NCBI RefSeq assembly: GCF_024586455.1
Contig: NC_065922.1
Location: 14,318,089-14,382,088, forward strand
Length of the DNA: 64,000 bases
Direction of reading: 5' to 3'
DNA from: Bactrocera neohumeralis
Lineage: Eukaryota; Arthropoda; Insecta; Diptera; Tephritidae
A program made the translations under genes and the position numbers. Below the pieces are notes generated by a model, which worked only from the letters and a program-made list of their open reading frames with translations, was not told the origin of the DNA and ran no database searches. Below are positions 46,448 through 59,390 of the stretch, piece by piece (within the stretch, counting starts at the first letter, position 1; each line of letters starts with the position of its first letter).

Positions 46448-49400
46448 TTACTTCTCCACACCCAACAGTTTGGCCGCTTCGTCGGGCGACGATAGCAATT
46501 TATTGAGTATACCTTGATCGCTGATGCCCAACAGATTGCCGATCAGATCGCTGTGTAGACCGTTCGGTTGTTCTTCGGCAATATTCTCCTTTTGTTCGCC
46601 AGCCAAGTGAGCGCTGCGCCATTCGTTGGTTTTGCTTAGCAGCTCCTGTATTTTGGGTGAACGCACTGTTGCCGCTGTTGCTGTGGTCGCCGGCGACGTT
46701 GTCGTGGCCGTAGCGGCGCTGGTGAGGGCAGCTGCAGCTGCAGTTGTAGATGTAGACGTTGGTGGCGTCGGCATTTGTTCATCGTCCGAAAAGTCCGAGC
46801 CACTGTTACCCATTGGCGACGCGCCATCGCTGCCGGCGGCGCCATTTTGACCGCGACTTGTGTGCTTTTTCATGTGTCGCAGCATGCTGTGCTTCAGCGT
46901 GAATTTGCGCAAGCAGATTTCGCATTGAAAGGGACGTTCGCCCGAGTGTGTGCGCATGTGTCGGCGCAAGTCCTCGGTGGACCAGAAGCGACGCACGCAG
47001 AAGGCGCAAATCACTTTGCGATTGGTGTAGGCCGGTAGTTTCGGCAGCAGCGCAAAGTTATTCGCCTCTTCGCCCACACGCCGCTCCTCGTCCTCGAGCA
47101 ATTGCGTCTGGTTGGCTTCGGCATCGCTGACGATTGCGCCTTTGCTGAGTAGCAATGTGAACTCGGGTGCATGTTGCTTCTTGATGTGCTCCAGACAATT
47201 GAAGCGCTCGGCGAAAGAGTTCTCACACAAATGACATTTGTATGGCAAGTCGGCGTTGAGCTGTGAGAGATTCTCTTTGGCGCGTGCATCAGCTTCGGCG
47301 CTGCTGGTCGCATTGGCGGCCGCGTTCATTGAGACATTGAGCTGTTGTTGTAGCTGCGCGACAGCCAATTGTTTGAAGAGTTTGTTTTGTTGTTCCTTCT
47401 CCTGATGTAAGCGTTGCTCCTTCTCACGACGCTCGCGCTCCAATTTCACCTCTTCAGCTTTGCGTTTGCGTTGCTCCTCTTCGCGTTGTCGCTGCTGTTG
47501 TTCGATCTCTTCGACGGATTTTGGCACTGGTATCGGCTCGTTGACATCTTCGGTTGGCACATAGACCGACACCGCTGACTCAACGTCGCCATGTTTGCGC
47601 AACAAATGTCGATCACAATTGCTTTTGGTGGTGAAGAGCAGTGGACAGTGCGAACATTTGAATGGTTTTTGGCCGGTGTGCGTGAGTATGTGGCGTCGCA
47701 GTGAGCTGGACCAGGGGAACATGCGTTGACAGTAGGGGCATGAGACACGATTTGGCGCCAGACTATAAGCTGATTTCTTTTTCGGCTCCGCTGGTGCGGC
47801 TACGTCTTCGGTGCCGGAGTGATTGCTTTCGCTGGCGCTACCCGAAGCCACTAGACCCTCTTCGTCACTTTGTTCCATATGATTGGCTACATCGCTGGGG
47901 CGGAAATAGTTATTGAATGAAACGGCGTTGCTGGTGGCATTGTCTACCAGTTTGGCAACCGGCACCAGATCTTGCGATTCATCTTTGAAGGGTGAACTGG
48001 CGACCTCTTTCAGAAACTTGCCCACCGACTCGGCTTGTGCAATCATGGCTTTCATTGTGTTGGCTGGCGTAACAGGCGCCGCAGGTGCTGCCGGTGTCGT
48101 CGCTGGTGCAACCGACTTAGTAGGTGTGGGTTTGGCGGTAAAGTTTGCGTTGGATTTGGTGGTCGTTTGATTTGGTTTTTGAACAGTTTTCTTCGCCTGT
48201 TCCAATATGGTTTCTGCAACTTTTTTGGCTGTCTCATTGTGGGACTCATTGGTAGCAGGAGGTGCAGTCTTTACTTCCTCCACGACGGGTGCTGGCGCTT
48301 GAAATTTGCGCATATGTTCGAAGTGTTCGTTCGACGCTTGGAACTCTTCATCCTCTTCATTGTCGTCCAGTATTTCTTCGACGTCATCATCATCATCATC
48401 CTCATCAATAATCAATTTGGGCTCATCATCTTCCGCGTTGCCATTAATGTTCACGGGTTGACCCAAATGGTTGAATGGGAACTGGAGACCGTTTGGTGGA
48501 CCCAGCGGTCCAATTGCAGCGCCGGCAGCATTCAGCAACATATGATGACTATTTGCAATGCTACTGGAGCCGTGTGCCAGCGCCTGTTGCAGCAAGTCAG
48601 TGTCCTTGCGCGCCTTCAGCTGCTGCGCCAGTATGGCGTATTTCACTTGCTCCGATATCGGCGCGGCGCCCAGTCCATTGCCTTGTGCTTGGGTGGCGTT
48701 ATTGTGCGCTTGAGCAATTGCCGCTTGTAAATGGGAAATGCTGTTCATTGTCGTTGCACTGGTGGCGCCACGTCCACGCATGCTGTGGTGGCCGGTGCGG
48801 TGACGTTGTGCGTAGTACTGTGGGTGTTGTTGCTTCACGTGTCGCTCCATATTTGAGCGGAGCGTAAAACGCGCGGAACAATGCTCGCAGGCGAAGGGCC
48901 GTTCGGTACGGTAACGACGCTGCTTCTGTTTGGGCATCAGTACGCCGTTCTTGATCACCATTTTGACGGGGCCACCTGGCAATACCGTGGGTGGAATGTG
49001 TGAGTGACGTGGCATATTCATGCCGTTATTGGGTGGAGGTGGCGTCATCATGGATGTGGGCAACATTTGATTCATTATATTGGGATCTGGTGTGGTATGT
49101 GGATGTGTGTTTAGTTTGTCGGCCATTAGGGAGTTCAAATTCGGTAACATTGGTGGTGTCATGTTTGCCGAAGCTTGCATGCTCTTATTTAGGTCCAGAC
49201 CGGGTGGCAGAAATGGATTAGCAGCAGTGTTGCCGCCAAACATCTGATTCATTAGTGGCGCGAAATCGGGCATGAATGGGAATTGTGCGGACAAACTCCA
49301 GAGTTCCAGCATTTTTGGCATATTTAAATTTTCCTTCACATAAGAAAATAGATCCAGCTTCTTTTCCGGATCAATGCCATTTTCTGTTACTGGTAAAGCT

Positions 49401-52400
49401 GGCGCGGCAATGGTCTCCTTTTCTACGGGCTTAGCTGTGGGTTTCTTGCTAAGATCCAAAACATCCATACTCAAGTCGATGGGTGCTGTCTCGCCGTGTT
49501 GCAAGCTGGACGGCGCTGGTGTACGTTCTTCAAACGAGTCATTGTAGCTTCCAACTGAACCGGTTGACTTGTCCAACAATTGCTCCAAACTCTTAACCTG
49601 TATCTTTATCGGTTTGGCAAGTGGACTTTCAGCGGTTAAGATTTCCTTAAGGTGTGACACGGGCGTCGAGCGATCTTTGGGATGATGTTGCTGATATTGC
49701 AACTCCATATCGTCATCGAAGTCGGGCGATGAGAACATATGCAGCTTTTTGGCGGGATCATCGCAGGTCGAGTCTTCGGATGGATGATATATAATGGCAC
49801 GTTTGACCTCGTCGCGTGTAGTCTTCGCATGCCTATTACGCAAATGGCGTTCGCAGTTTGCCTTCGTAGTGAAGGCATAATTGCATTCGGCACATTCGTA
49901 GGGCCGATCGCCGTTATGTGTGCGCATGTGACGCACCAGCGCAGCCTTATCGCATATTGAGTAAGGGCACATGTTGCAACGGAACGGTCCTGCCGGCCCA
50001 ACGGCACTTAAATGCACACGGTTGTGTCCCTTTAGCGCACGTAAGTTCGGAAAGACAGCCGTACAGAGCTTGCATGGAAACTCACCACGCAATTTCATTT
50101 TACGAAACTCCGACGTGAAGGCATCTTGCGCCTCCTCCTCATCCTTGTCCATGCTATAATTGCTGGATGGTGTGTTCACCGATTGCTCGAAGTTCTTCAG
50201 AAAATTGGATGTTGAGGACGACGAAGTCATATTGAGTATCGATTGTATATCGGCAAGATCTTTCGAGTCGTGCGACTGTTGTGAAAGTAAATTACTTGTC
50301 AATTGGTCTGTTGGCTCAGTGTCGGCTGCCTCAACTTTGATATCGGTATTGCTTACGTTCGCCGAATCCACTTCGTCGTGTGCGGAGTGCTGCGGCGAGG
50401 GCAGCGAGATCAAACTCTGCGCACAGAAAGGCTTTTGACTTTGCAGATATAGCTGACGTAAGAAATTGTTGCGTATTTGGTTTGTCTTATCCTCAATTTC
50501 GGCTTCCGTCAGAGGCGCTGCTACGAAACTATCGCTCAGACTGCGACTACGCCGCGCATGCCTCAACTCGTTGGTGTGGCAATCGCGCGCATGCAGCTCC
50601 AAAGCGTCGGCATTCTCAAAGCTCTGACCACATTTCACGCACTCCACCAGCGGCATCGGACGACTGCCTAGCAAGCGCTGCGTGCACGGATGCAAGCTCA
50701 GTTGACGGTGTGTGCGAAAGACCACCTCGCAGTGTCGGCACTTGGCGGGTATGTCCGAGTGCTCGCTGTCCAAGTGGTTGTCCAAGGCGCGTGTATCGGC
50801 AAAGTCAGCCGCATTGCATACCGGACAGACGGGACAAGCGAAGTACGGCTTCTGCTCGACGTCCTCATCATCGTCATCACGTTCATCTGCCGACATGGCC
50901 GATGCGGAAGAGGATGCGCTGGCTTTTGTGGTTATCATCGCGCTGTCATTATTATGCGCGACCATGCGCGCATCAACCTCATCCACATCCTCGCCGATTA
51001 TGTTGTTGTTTATGGTGGTCTTCACGCGTCGCTTCGTCGCTGTCATCATTGTCAGACCGTCAGCTTCGGCGTCCGCGTTGTCTTCGTCATGTTGTTCACT
51101 ACTTTTACGCTTAAAGTTACCTAAACGATTACGCTTCGCGTTCATATTGTTATTGTAATTATTTGTGGCATTGTTGTTAATATTGTCGCTGTTATTGTTT
51201 TTGTTGCTATGATTATTATTTGAGCTATGGCTGATGGCACTTGATGAGGAGTCTGTTGAGCAACCGCCGTCACTTTCGCAACTTTCTACGCCACTACTGT
51301 GTAAGCGTTTACCATTAACACCTGCACCGATGGTCGCGGCGGCGTCACCACCAGCTTGCGCAGTGGCGGCCGTACTGCCGTCGTTCGTCAACGCTAAGGC
51401 CTCGGCTGATGCTGTTGGTGTTTTGACGCCTTCACCAATCAAGCCATTACCTAATTGCGCATAATTGTTGGTGGCTGAGGCGAAAGCGTCGGTTCCGCCA
51501 CTGCTGGCGGGCATACCGCCGGCATTGGTGTTGTTATTGTTGTGACTATGACTGCTTTGCTTTGTTCCATTCGAGTTGCGGCGATGATGATGATTGTGCT
51601 GATGCTGCTTGTGTGTGCGCATGTGCCGGTGCATGTTGCCGTTGGTGGTGAAGGTGAGGTGACAATATTTGCAATTGAATGGTCGTTCGCCCGTGTGCAC
51701 CAGCACATGCCGATCCAGTGAGGAGGCCGACGAGAGCACCTAAACAGAGAGAGAGAGAGAGAGAGAGTAGAGTGGAAGAGAAATGATTGAAGGAAAAGAG
51801 AAATTTAAATAATTGTATAATTGGTAAATGATTGCATTAGAAAATATGTTGGTTCCAACAAAAAATTGTGCCTTATGTCAAGAAAGACGCGTGATTTACT
51901 CAGAATTCATTCAAGTGCTTCATAGTTTGATATAATTCTCAAACGGTTTAGAAATTGTCCGAATTTAGAAATATTATTGAAAATAGCAGCAGAAGATTGC
52001 TCTGTCTTATGGTATTCTACTAAATCTTAGAGAGATTTGAAGTTACGAAAGTGATCCGAGACCATTTAGAAGCCCAAATTATCTTAACATGACTCTAGCT
52101 CTATTGTTTACTGTCCAGACAAGAGAGAAATAATAAAAAACCTCATTTTAATTTCCAAAGCTCAAAATTTCCAAAGCAAAAACCATGTAAGAAGCGTCTT
52201 ATGAAGCATAATCAGTTGTAAATGAAAAATTATAACGAATAACGGAAAATCCAATGCCTTGAAGCTTCAAAATTGAGCCGAGGCTTTGTGGAAGCCCAGT
52301 TATCTTAATTCAAACTCTCTAAAAATCAACTAAGAAGATTCGTAGGAAGCCTTATTAACTGTAAATGAAAAACACCATTAAAAACCGCAAACTCCCAATG

Positions 52401-53534
52401 CTCTCTTCAGTTAATTGAAGCGTTCTTTCATAAGGACATATCCTTTTTTAAGAACTCTAAACAAATATTACTTAAAACTCTTATCTTACAATTATTACAC
52501 CTCAAAATCGCACTTACCTTGGAGCAAATAGCACATGTGTAGTTCTCCGTATCGCCGGAGGCGTAATTGTGACAGCGTATGTGGTTTGTGAATTCGTGAC
52601 GCGTCGCCGACACCACATCGCATATGGTGCACACGAACTTCATGTCCTCGCGTTCCCTATCGCCAATACCCGATTCGGGACTGGACACCGAGGCGGAGGA
52701 AGCAGCCAAACCGGCGCCACAGCCACGCGGTGAAGAAGCAGCCGACGATGAACTGTGCGAGCCTGTCGCCGACACCGAACCCGATGCCGACGCCGATGCA
52801 GAGATTGAGCTATGCAGTGTCGGCGTCATGTTAATTGCAGCTGTGGTGCCTGTTGTCGACGTCGTCGTCGCGGCTGCCGCTGCCACCGCAGCTGCCGCCG
52901 CCAATGACACTGCCGAGGCATTCAGGTAATGACTACTACAGCTGGCGTCCACAAAGCCAGACTCATTATTGCTGGACATTTGTTCGGATGCAGAATTGCT
53001 GCGATTAAAGCGAAATTTCTTGCGCAGCGAATTGGGATCGTCCGCATTGAATTCCAAATGTACGCTGGTGCGTTTGTCTAGACGTGGCGCTGTGCTGCGA
53101 CGCTTGTGATGACGCTGTGATCTCGAATTGTGTGCATTCGACTTGCCAAGGCACTGTTCGTCGGGCGACTCCTCATCGTCATCGTCATAATCATTCGCCT
53201 CATCGGAGTCGTTGATATGTCGCTGCTGATGGGGTAGCACTGGCTTGGTGGTGGCACCACAGCCAACAGTTGCTGTTGTGGCATTTGTGTTGTTGGCATC
53301 TTTTGCAAGCATATCATTGCCGTTGGCTCTGTTGTTGTTGCTGGTGCTGTTGGTGTTTGTATGCGGCGTCGATGTGGCCGATGAGTGTGCGCTGAGCTTC
53401 TTTGGCGTGCGTCCCAAATCTAAGTGCTCCAACGATGATTCCGAAGTCGTTGAGTCACGTCGCTCCATTTTGTTGACGCTCGTTTGTATGGCATCCAATG
53501 CTGCTTGTGTGCTGGCGGCTGCTGTGGCGAGCAT
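46448..53534 (-). CDS. peb: Pebbled/Hindsight-type C2H2 zinc-finger factor (RREB1 family)
   Basis: Two coding exons are visible on the minus strand, 53534-52518 and 51739-46448, joined in phase 0 (AAG/GTG). They give about 2102 residues (Drosophila Hindsight about 1900). Hindsight is a nuclear regulator needed for germ-band retraction, tracheal, retinal and follicle-cell development. I count about 15 C2H2 fingers in scattered groups: two near 304-354, one near 360-382, three atypical near 635-730, three near 890-980, one near 1300, two near 1670-1720, one near 1845, two near 1915-1965. Finger 2 (YTCAICSK / VLSSASSLDRHVLVH) is split by the intron. PIDLSMDVLDLSKK near 1092 holds two CtBP-type motifs. 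An Asp/Glu run (IDEDDDDDDVEEILDDNEED) and poly-Asn, Ser and Ala stretches fill the linkers. The start at 53534 (MLATAAASTQAALDAIQ) is the first ATG of the open frame; more 5' exons may exist. RREB1 family is firm, the name pebbled likely. Confidence 0.87.
51740..52517 (-). other. peb: pebbled intron splitting zinc finger 2
   Basis: 778 nt, with donor AAG/GTAAGT at the high-coordinate end and acceptor CTGTTTAG at 51740. AT-rich, with repeated GAAGCC/TTATCTTAA words near 52010-52080 and 52280-52320 that look like a diverged internal duplication. No gene was seen. Confidence 0.6.
51745..51769 (-). repeat. peb: CT microsatellite forming a splice pyrimidine tract
   Basis: (GA)n on the plus strand is (CT)n on the coding strand and directly precedes CTGTTTAG, the acceptor of the main pebbled exon. 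The polypyrimidine tract is thus a length-variable microsatellite. Confidence 0.8.
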
Positions 53535-54344
53535 TTCGTTGTTCTTATTCGATAAAATTATGTTATGTTTTGATATATATATGTGTGTGTGCGTTGTATG
53601 CAGGCGCGTGCCGCTGTTTGATTGGTTCGAATTGTTGCTGCAGCAGAATTTCTTCAGTTGCTTTTTATTTGCTCAAATTTTTTGGTTGAGAAACTGAGCT
53701 ATGCGAGACGAGACTGAAATAAATCTGAAATGAGAGCGGAAATAAAACGGTAACGTGATTAGATTCTTCGATCTGTGTGCGTTGAGATGAAAATATCTAA
53801 AATGAGCTGACAAGTGCGGCATGACAAGGTGGCGAAATTGTAAAGTTTTGTGTATATTATATATATGTACATACATATGTACATATGTATTTTATATGTA
53901 TGTGTATTTATTATATAAATGCAATTATTGTTTATATGTATGTATTTAATGTATGTATGTATGTATATACAAATTTAGGGTTTTCCATTATGCAATTTTG
54001 CCTTAATCAAATACATATGTGCATACATATTGACCTATATATTGGCCTTATCGCCTTTTAAAATAACCGCAAATATTTACATACATACATACATATATGC
54101 TGTCTGACAAGCTTACAGCTTCTGGGTAGCGCTGAGAAAAGTGTTTGGTTCTTTATTTTATTTTTAGTTGAAATCTTAATCATATTTGATTTAAAATAAA
54201 ATATTTTCTGACTCATAGATTCCATATTTTAATACTAAATCATTTAAGTAACAAATAAAAACAACAAAAACGTTAATAGCTTGCAGATTTAAATACTAAA
54301 TAATTTAAGTAGAAACAAAAACAAAATTATAGTTCTAAATACAA

Positions 54345-55592
54345 ATAAAAACAAGCAAAAACGTTAACTTCGTATACAATGAAGCTATAATACCCTTCAC
54401 AGGTGCATTTTTGTAGCATAAAGGTAGGCTTCTTGGGGAAAAAGATAGGTGTGTTATACATATCCATGTATTTACATGCATACATACATACATGCATATG
54501 TATGATTGTGTGTAATAATAATTTATAATTTTTTAACATTTTACTTTCAGTTACAAAAGTCTATGATAACACATTATACTTGTATGTACATGCATAAGTA
54601 TATGATCAAGACGTAAAGTCAATTAGAAATATGCAGATTTACATAAATATGTATGTATTTCAGAGAAAAATCTTATATAAAATTATCTACATATGTATAT
54701 AAGGCAAATAACGGTATTGTACAATATGTAAAAAAATATATAGAGTAAATACATTGTACATACGACGTACATACATATACATATGTATACAAGTATTGCA
54801 TTCATACCGCTAAAAATGTACCAACTGTAATACACATGTCAACATGTACACACAAGTACACGCATGCATATGCACAAAAATATGTCACAATAAGCCTCTA
54901 ACAAACGTCGTAAAAGCAAACAAACAAACGAACCTTCGAATCGTTGCGGCTGTGCAGCCATTGGCCATCATTGACAGCCGTCGCAACGGTAATGTCTTTT
55001 GGGACGTCTTCGTATTGCTGCTTCGGATGTACATTCATACACACATACACACAAATACATTAGTACATATACGTGTGTGCAGCAACAAATAAAATAAATA
55101 CATATCAAGTTTGAAATCTACGAATGCGACGAATTCGATCGGGTAGCTATTACATGTGTACATACAAACATATGTACCTTGTGATTAGACAAGAGAGAGC
55201 GCAGTCTGCCTATGAGTGTTATCTTGTTGGCTACTTTTCGTGCTGTATATGTGTAGTAGCGCATGTATATACATATGTACATATGTATGTATGTATATTT
55301 GTGATTACTTGCTTACATATCTACATATAGGCATACAGGCAGGTGGCTGAGCAGAAATAAACAATTAGAAAATATATTAGCTAGCTTACATGGGATAAAA
55401 TGTAATGTTGAGGATGCGAAATCAATTTAGATGGGCTGGAGCATATACAGGTTTCGTTTAGCTAATGGACAAGTGTGTTTGTGTATGCAATTAAAATGTA
55501 ACAAAATTTAGCATAATTGAGTTTGCAATAAATGAAACTCAATTTTTTTTTTAAATAGGCAAGCTTCATATACCCAGTTCAGGGTATAAAAA
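54345..55592 (+). repeat. Ends of a 155-bp-repeat family element
   Basis: The 5' end (AAACAAGCAAAAACGTTAAC, then GAAGCTATAATACCCTTCAC, AGGTGCA) is at 54345-54410. A 3' end (GCAAGCTTCATATACCCAGT then TCAGGGTATAAAAA) is at 55560-55592. They may belong to one element with over 1 kb of other sequence in place of the tandem core, or to two fragments. Confidence 0.45.
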
Positions 55593-57790
55593 TCAAATTA
55601 CATTCAAAAAAATACTTTCGATACAACTTATGAGGGAGTCTAAACATTGAAACTGATTTCCCGACGGTAAAGCTCAAACACATTCACCTTCCATTTAGCT
55701 CGGAATCTTCGGTAATTATCAATTTATAATGAATTTAAAATGATTCAGACACTTAAAGAACACTTTAGTATATGTATATATGTATGTAATGTATATGTAT
55801 GTACATAAGTATCTACATACTTATATCTATGTATATACGTGCATACAATTCTTATAAGCACCCATATGTAACTATACATATATGTACATATGTGCAATTT
55901 TTGTTTTGCCTCGTCAATATCGCTGATAAGCCTTCATTGATTTACATATACATGTATGTACATACATACATATGTATATGTATGTACTACCTCAGCAAAT
56001 TCTTATCTATCAACATATGACTGGGCATTAACATACGTTTATAAGTAGATACATATTTTGTGTGTAGATACATATGTACATATATGTATAAGCAGCTAAG
56101 ATTATAACTTTGGTTGGAAAAGTGGAGCGTTGAGTCATGTACAAGGTAAAATAAATTAGATTAGAACTAATTACGTATGTATGTATATTGATTTCCCGGC
56201 CGAAAAAGCTGCTGTTAGCGCAATTATGAATATGTGATGGTACATAACTACCTTTATATGTATGTATATGAGCTATACATAAATAGTATACATACATATG
56301 TAGGTACATATATTGTCGCAATGGCCGCTGGGCGGATGCAATTTTGTGAGCACATCATAAACACAAATCGAAATCTTATTGCTACAGGTATACTATATAG
56401 CTGCATCATGGTTACAAACGAGTATCTCGCCAACGTTAATAGAGATTCGAAAGCAGTAAATATTTATGTATGCATAAATATAATTGTTTTTATTAAATTA
56501 AACGTACATGGCTGAAGCCGCTTTGATAAGCGTGGATAGTTTTATATACATACATGTATGTTTATGCACATATGACGAGGGGAGCTTTTATATACGAAAC
56601 CAAAGTGATCTTATTAGAAAGGATTATTTCAATATATTGTATATTGTTTGCGGCGGCAAAAAAAAAAATCACAAAAAATACTTTTGCAGAATAAAAAAAC
56701 GATAGATTTGAAAACCTTTCACAAATGAAGAAGAACTGTTTTGAAATGTTTTATACCAAAAAATAAAAAATAAAAGAAATTATAAAAAAAAAATTTATTC
56801 TCTCTAATTATGGATTTTTTTATATCTAATTATGGATTTTTCTTATCTAAAAATAAAATATAAAAAATAGTTAAAAAATTATATTAAATTTTCTTTAAAG
56901 CTTTTATTTAATTCTGCTTTGATACATTTTTTAATCTTTATAACTATTTTCTCCTCTTTCTAATTCTTTATCCTTCATCATTGATGCTTTGAAAAATATA
57001 TTTGCATTAAACGTTTTTTTTTGTTATTCATATGTATTTAAATATCTTTTTGAGCAATTTACAAAGTATCGTTTTAAAAATATAAATAATAAATAAATTC
57101 TTTAGCAATAAATCAAAAAAATTTGTGCTCAAAAAAAAAAATTAAATATAAAATTGGTAATAGAAATTTTTTCGAAAATAAAATTTTTATAAAGTTTTTA
57201 GAAATAAAACAAAATTTTTTTTGCTCACAAAAAAATAAAAATTTCAATATAAAATTGGAAATAGTATTTTTTTCGAAAACTTAATTATGCAAATTTTTTC
57301 AAAACAATTAAGAAAATTTTTTTAAATGAAATTAAAAATTTAAATCTTAAATTAGAAATAGAAATTTTTTCGAAAACAAAATTTGTACAGTTTTTTTAGA
57401 AACAAACTAGAAAAGTTTTTATTCAAAATTAAAAAAAAGAATGTAAAGATATTGGAAATAGAAATTTACAAAACAAATAATTATTAGGTCTACAACTTTG
57501 CTTTTGTAAATTTACAAAATAATTTTCTTTTGTCACAGAATTAAAATAAATTTATTGTGATACTTTAAAAAATATTAATATTAATTAAAAAAAAAAAAAA
57601 CTAAAAATAAAATATTTCGCTAATTAGATTTTTCAATGAGTCTCAAAGATTTATTTTTCAAGTATTTATTATGGTATACATAGAAATTGTATTTGCAGAT
57701 ATTTGCAAGGCATTTACAAAATTTAATTTACAAGTTTTACAAGTTGCATAAAAAATATTTTTATAATTTTATATTTAATATTTTTTTTTT

Positions 57791-57975
57791 AAATCGAAAT
57801 TATCTCAAGGCTTGCTGACAATAATTAAAAAATATTTTTATATAAAAAATTAACATAAAAATAAAAAAAATTTATGAAAATATATTTTATTTTTATTTTT
57901 TTTATTTTTATATTAATTTTTTTAATAAAAATATATTTTAATTGTTGTCAGCAAGCTTTGAGATAATTTCGATTC
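57791..57975. repeat. Long inverted repeat (foldback)
   Basis: ATCGAAATTATCTCAAGGCT, then TGCTGACAATAATTAAAA, on the left pairs with the right arm, whose complement reads ATCGAAATTATCTCAAAGCT then TGCTGACAACAATTAAAA. Arms run about 60 bp with few mismatches around an A/T-only loop of about 60 bp. It could be a foldback MITE or a transcribed hairpin. Confidence 0.8.
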
Positions 57976-59390
57976 TAAAAAAACCTAATTATTTTTGAAA
58001 TTGTATATTAGACGGATAATACAATATAAAAGAAGCCGCAAATAAGTTCACAAAAATCTAAAAGCTTATGTGTGATTGGATACTAGCTATTAGAAATAGA
58101 TATTATTATTTTCGTTTCATTTCAACAGTTTTTTAATTGAGTCAGTTTGAGAATTCTGATTATATTTTATATTTTGTTGAAGTTGACATTGATTTTAAAG
58201 TCAAAATAGTTAAAGAGTTTTAATATCTCCAAGATTTTTCGAAGTAAAAATGTTATAAGCCAATCTAAACTTTTTGTGTCAATCAAGAAATGTCAGCACT
58301 TTGACGTTATTTTATATACATATTCAGGAATATAAATATATATACTTGTATATTTTTTTATATTTTAACCCATCTGCCATATATGTATGTATGTACCTAT
58401 ACACATCGTCACCTAAAATACAAAATTAAGTAACATCACTTTTCACAAGTTTACAATCGAAGTAAAACGGCATAATAAAAACCACTCATATTGAAACAAA
58501 ATTTGAGTTTTGGTTATAAAATAGTTACATATACATACTTATATTGGTTACTTTATCTGACAGCTATTTTCGATTTTTATGATGATACGTTGTTTTGCAT
58601 TTTAGGTGACGATAAACTCTGTTCATTTTGTGAGATCTATGAGTTCTATTCGAAAAAATATATACATATGTATGTATACTTTTGTTTTTTTTTTCTTGAG
58701 TTTTATTAGTAATTAAAAAAAAAATTTAACAAATTTATAATTACCTTTTTGTTCGTTTAGCTTGAAATTGCTTAGCAGTTTTTAATCCAGCGTGTTTTAA
58801 TACAAATAAACATATTTTTGTTCGATTTTTGTTTCACACTCAAAATTTCGCTGAGTCACAGTAAATATTTTGTGTTTTTCTATGCGTTTTATTCTTATTA
58901 TATATTTGCTTTACGAATAGTTAGCGTATATTTTTAGCTGCTGCAGCAGCGTGCAATTAATTGTTTGGTTATCCTTTGGTAGGGCGTTACACAACTCCAC
59001 TTTATACTTTTATATATAATTTTTTTGAATATGCATATTTTATTCATTTTTATTTAAAATTTTTGTTCGTCATATTTTTTAGGAAATTAATTTGATAAAG
59101 TAGTGAGCACTTCTCATATTATGTTATTGCAGCAGCGGCGCACAAATTCCCGATGAACACTTACAACTTACACAAAATATTTTTTAAATATTTTTGCTTA
59201 AAATAATATAATTCGTAGTCTTATTTTGTAATTTTATTTTATATTAAATTTTTTCTAATTTGTTTGTGAGCATACACAGCACTTGATTAAATTGTTTTAT
59301 TTTATTTTTCTTATTGAAGTTCTAATGTGTTTCCGCTTCTGCTGTTTATTTTTTGGTCACTTCACTACAAATTTCATGCCACTGAACTTA

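Larger units (their letters stand above)
53535..59390 (-). other. Region upstream of the visible pebbled start
   Basis: Probably 5' UTR, introns and control region of pebbled. It is dense in ACATATGTATGTA microsatellites (53865-53960, 54580-54800, 55260-55300, 55770-56000). The segment 56760-57980 is extremely AT-rich with a repeated phrase GGAAATAGAAATTTTTTCGA near 57150, 57250, 57350 and 57450, spaced about 100 bp. The many small open frames here are made of such repeats. No further coding exon was identified. Confidence 0.45.

Noticed and set aside
48035..48730. Plus-strand open frame of 231 codons
   Set aside because: It is antisense to pebbled coding sequence, low in complexity and matches no family; the minus-strand frame explains the codon pattern.
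50380..51114. Plus-strand open frame of 244 codons
   Set aside because: Mirror of the zinc-finger exon of pebbled; rich in Arg, His and Cys only because of the opposite strand.
56760..57980. Possible AT-rich replication origin or matrix attachment region
   Set aside because: Only base composition supports it; no specific motif was seen.
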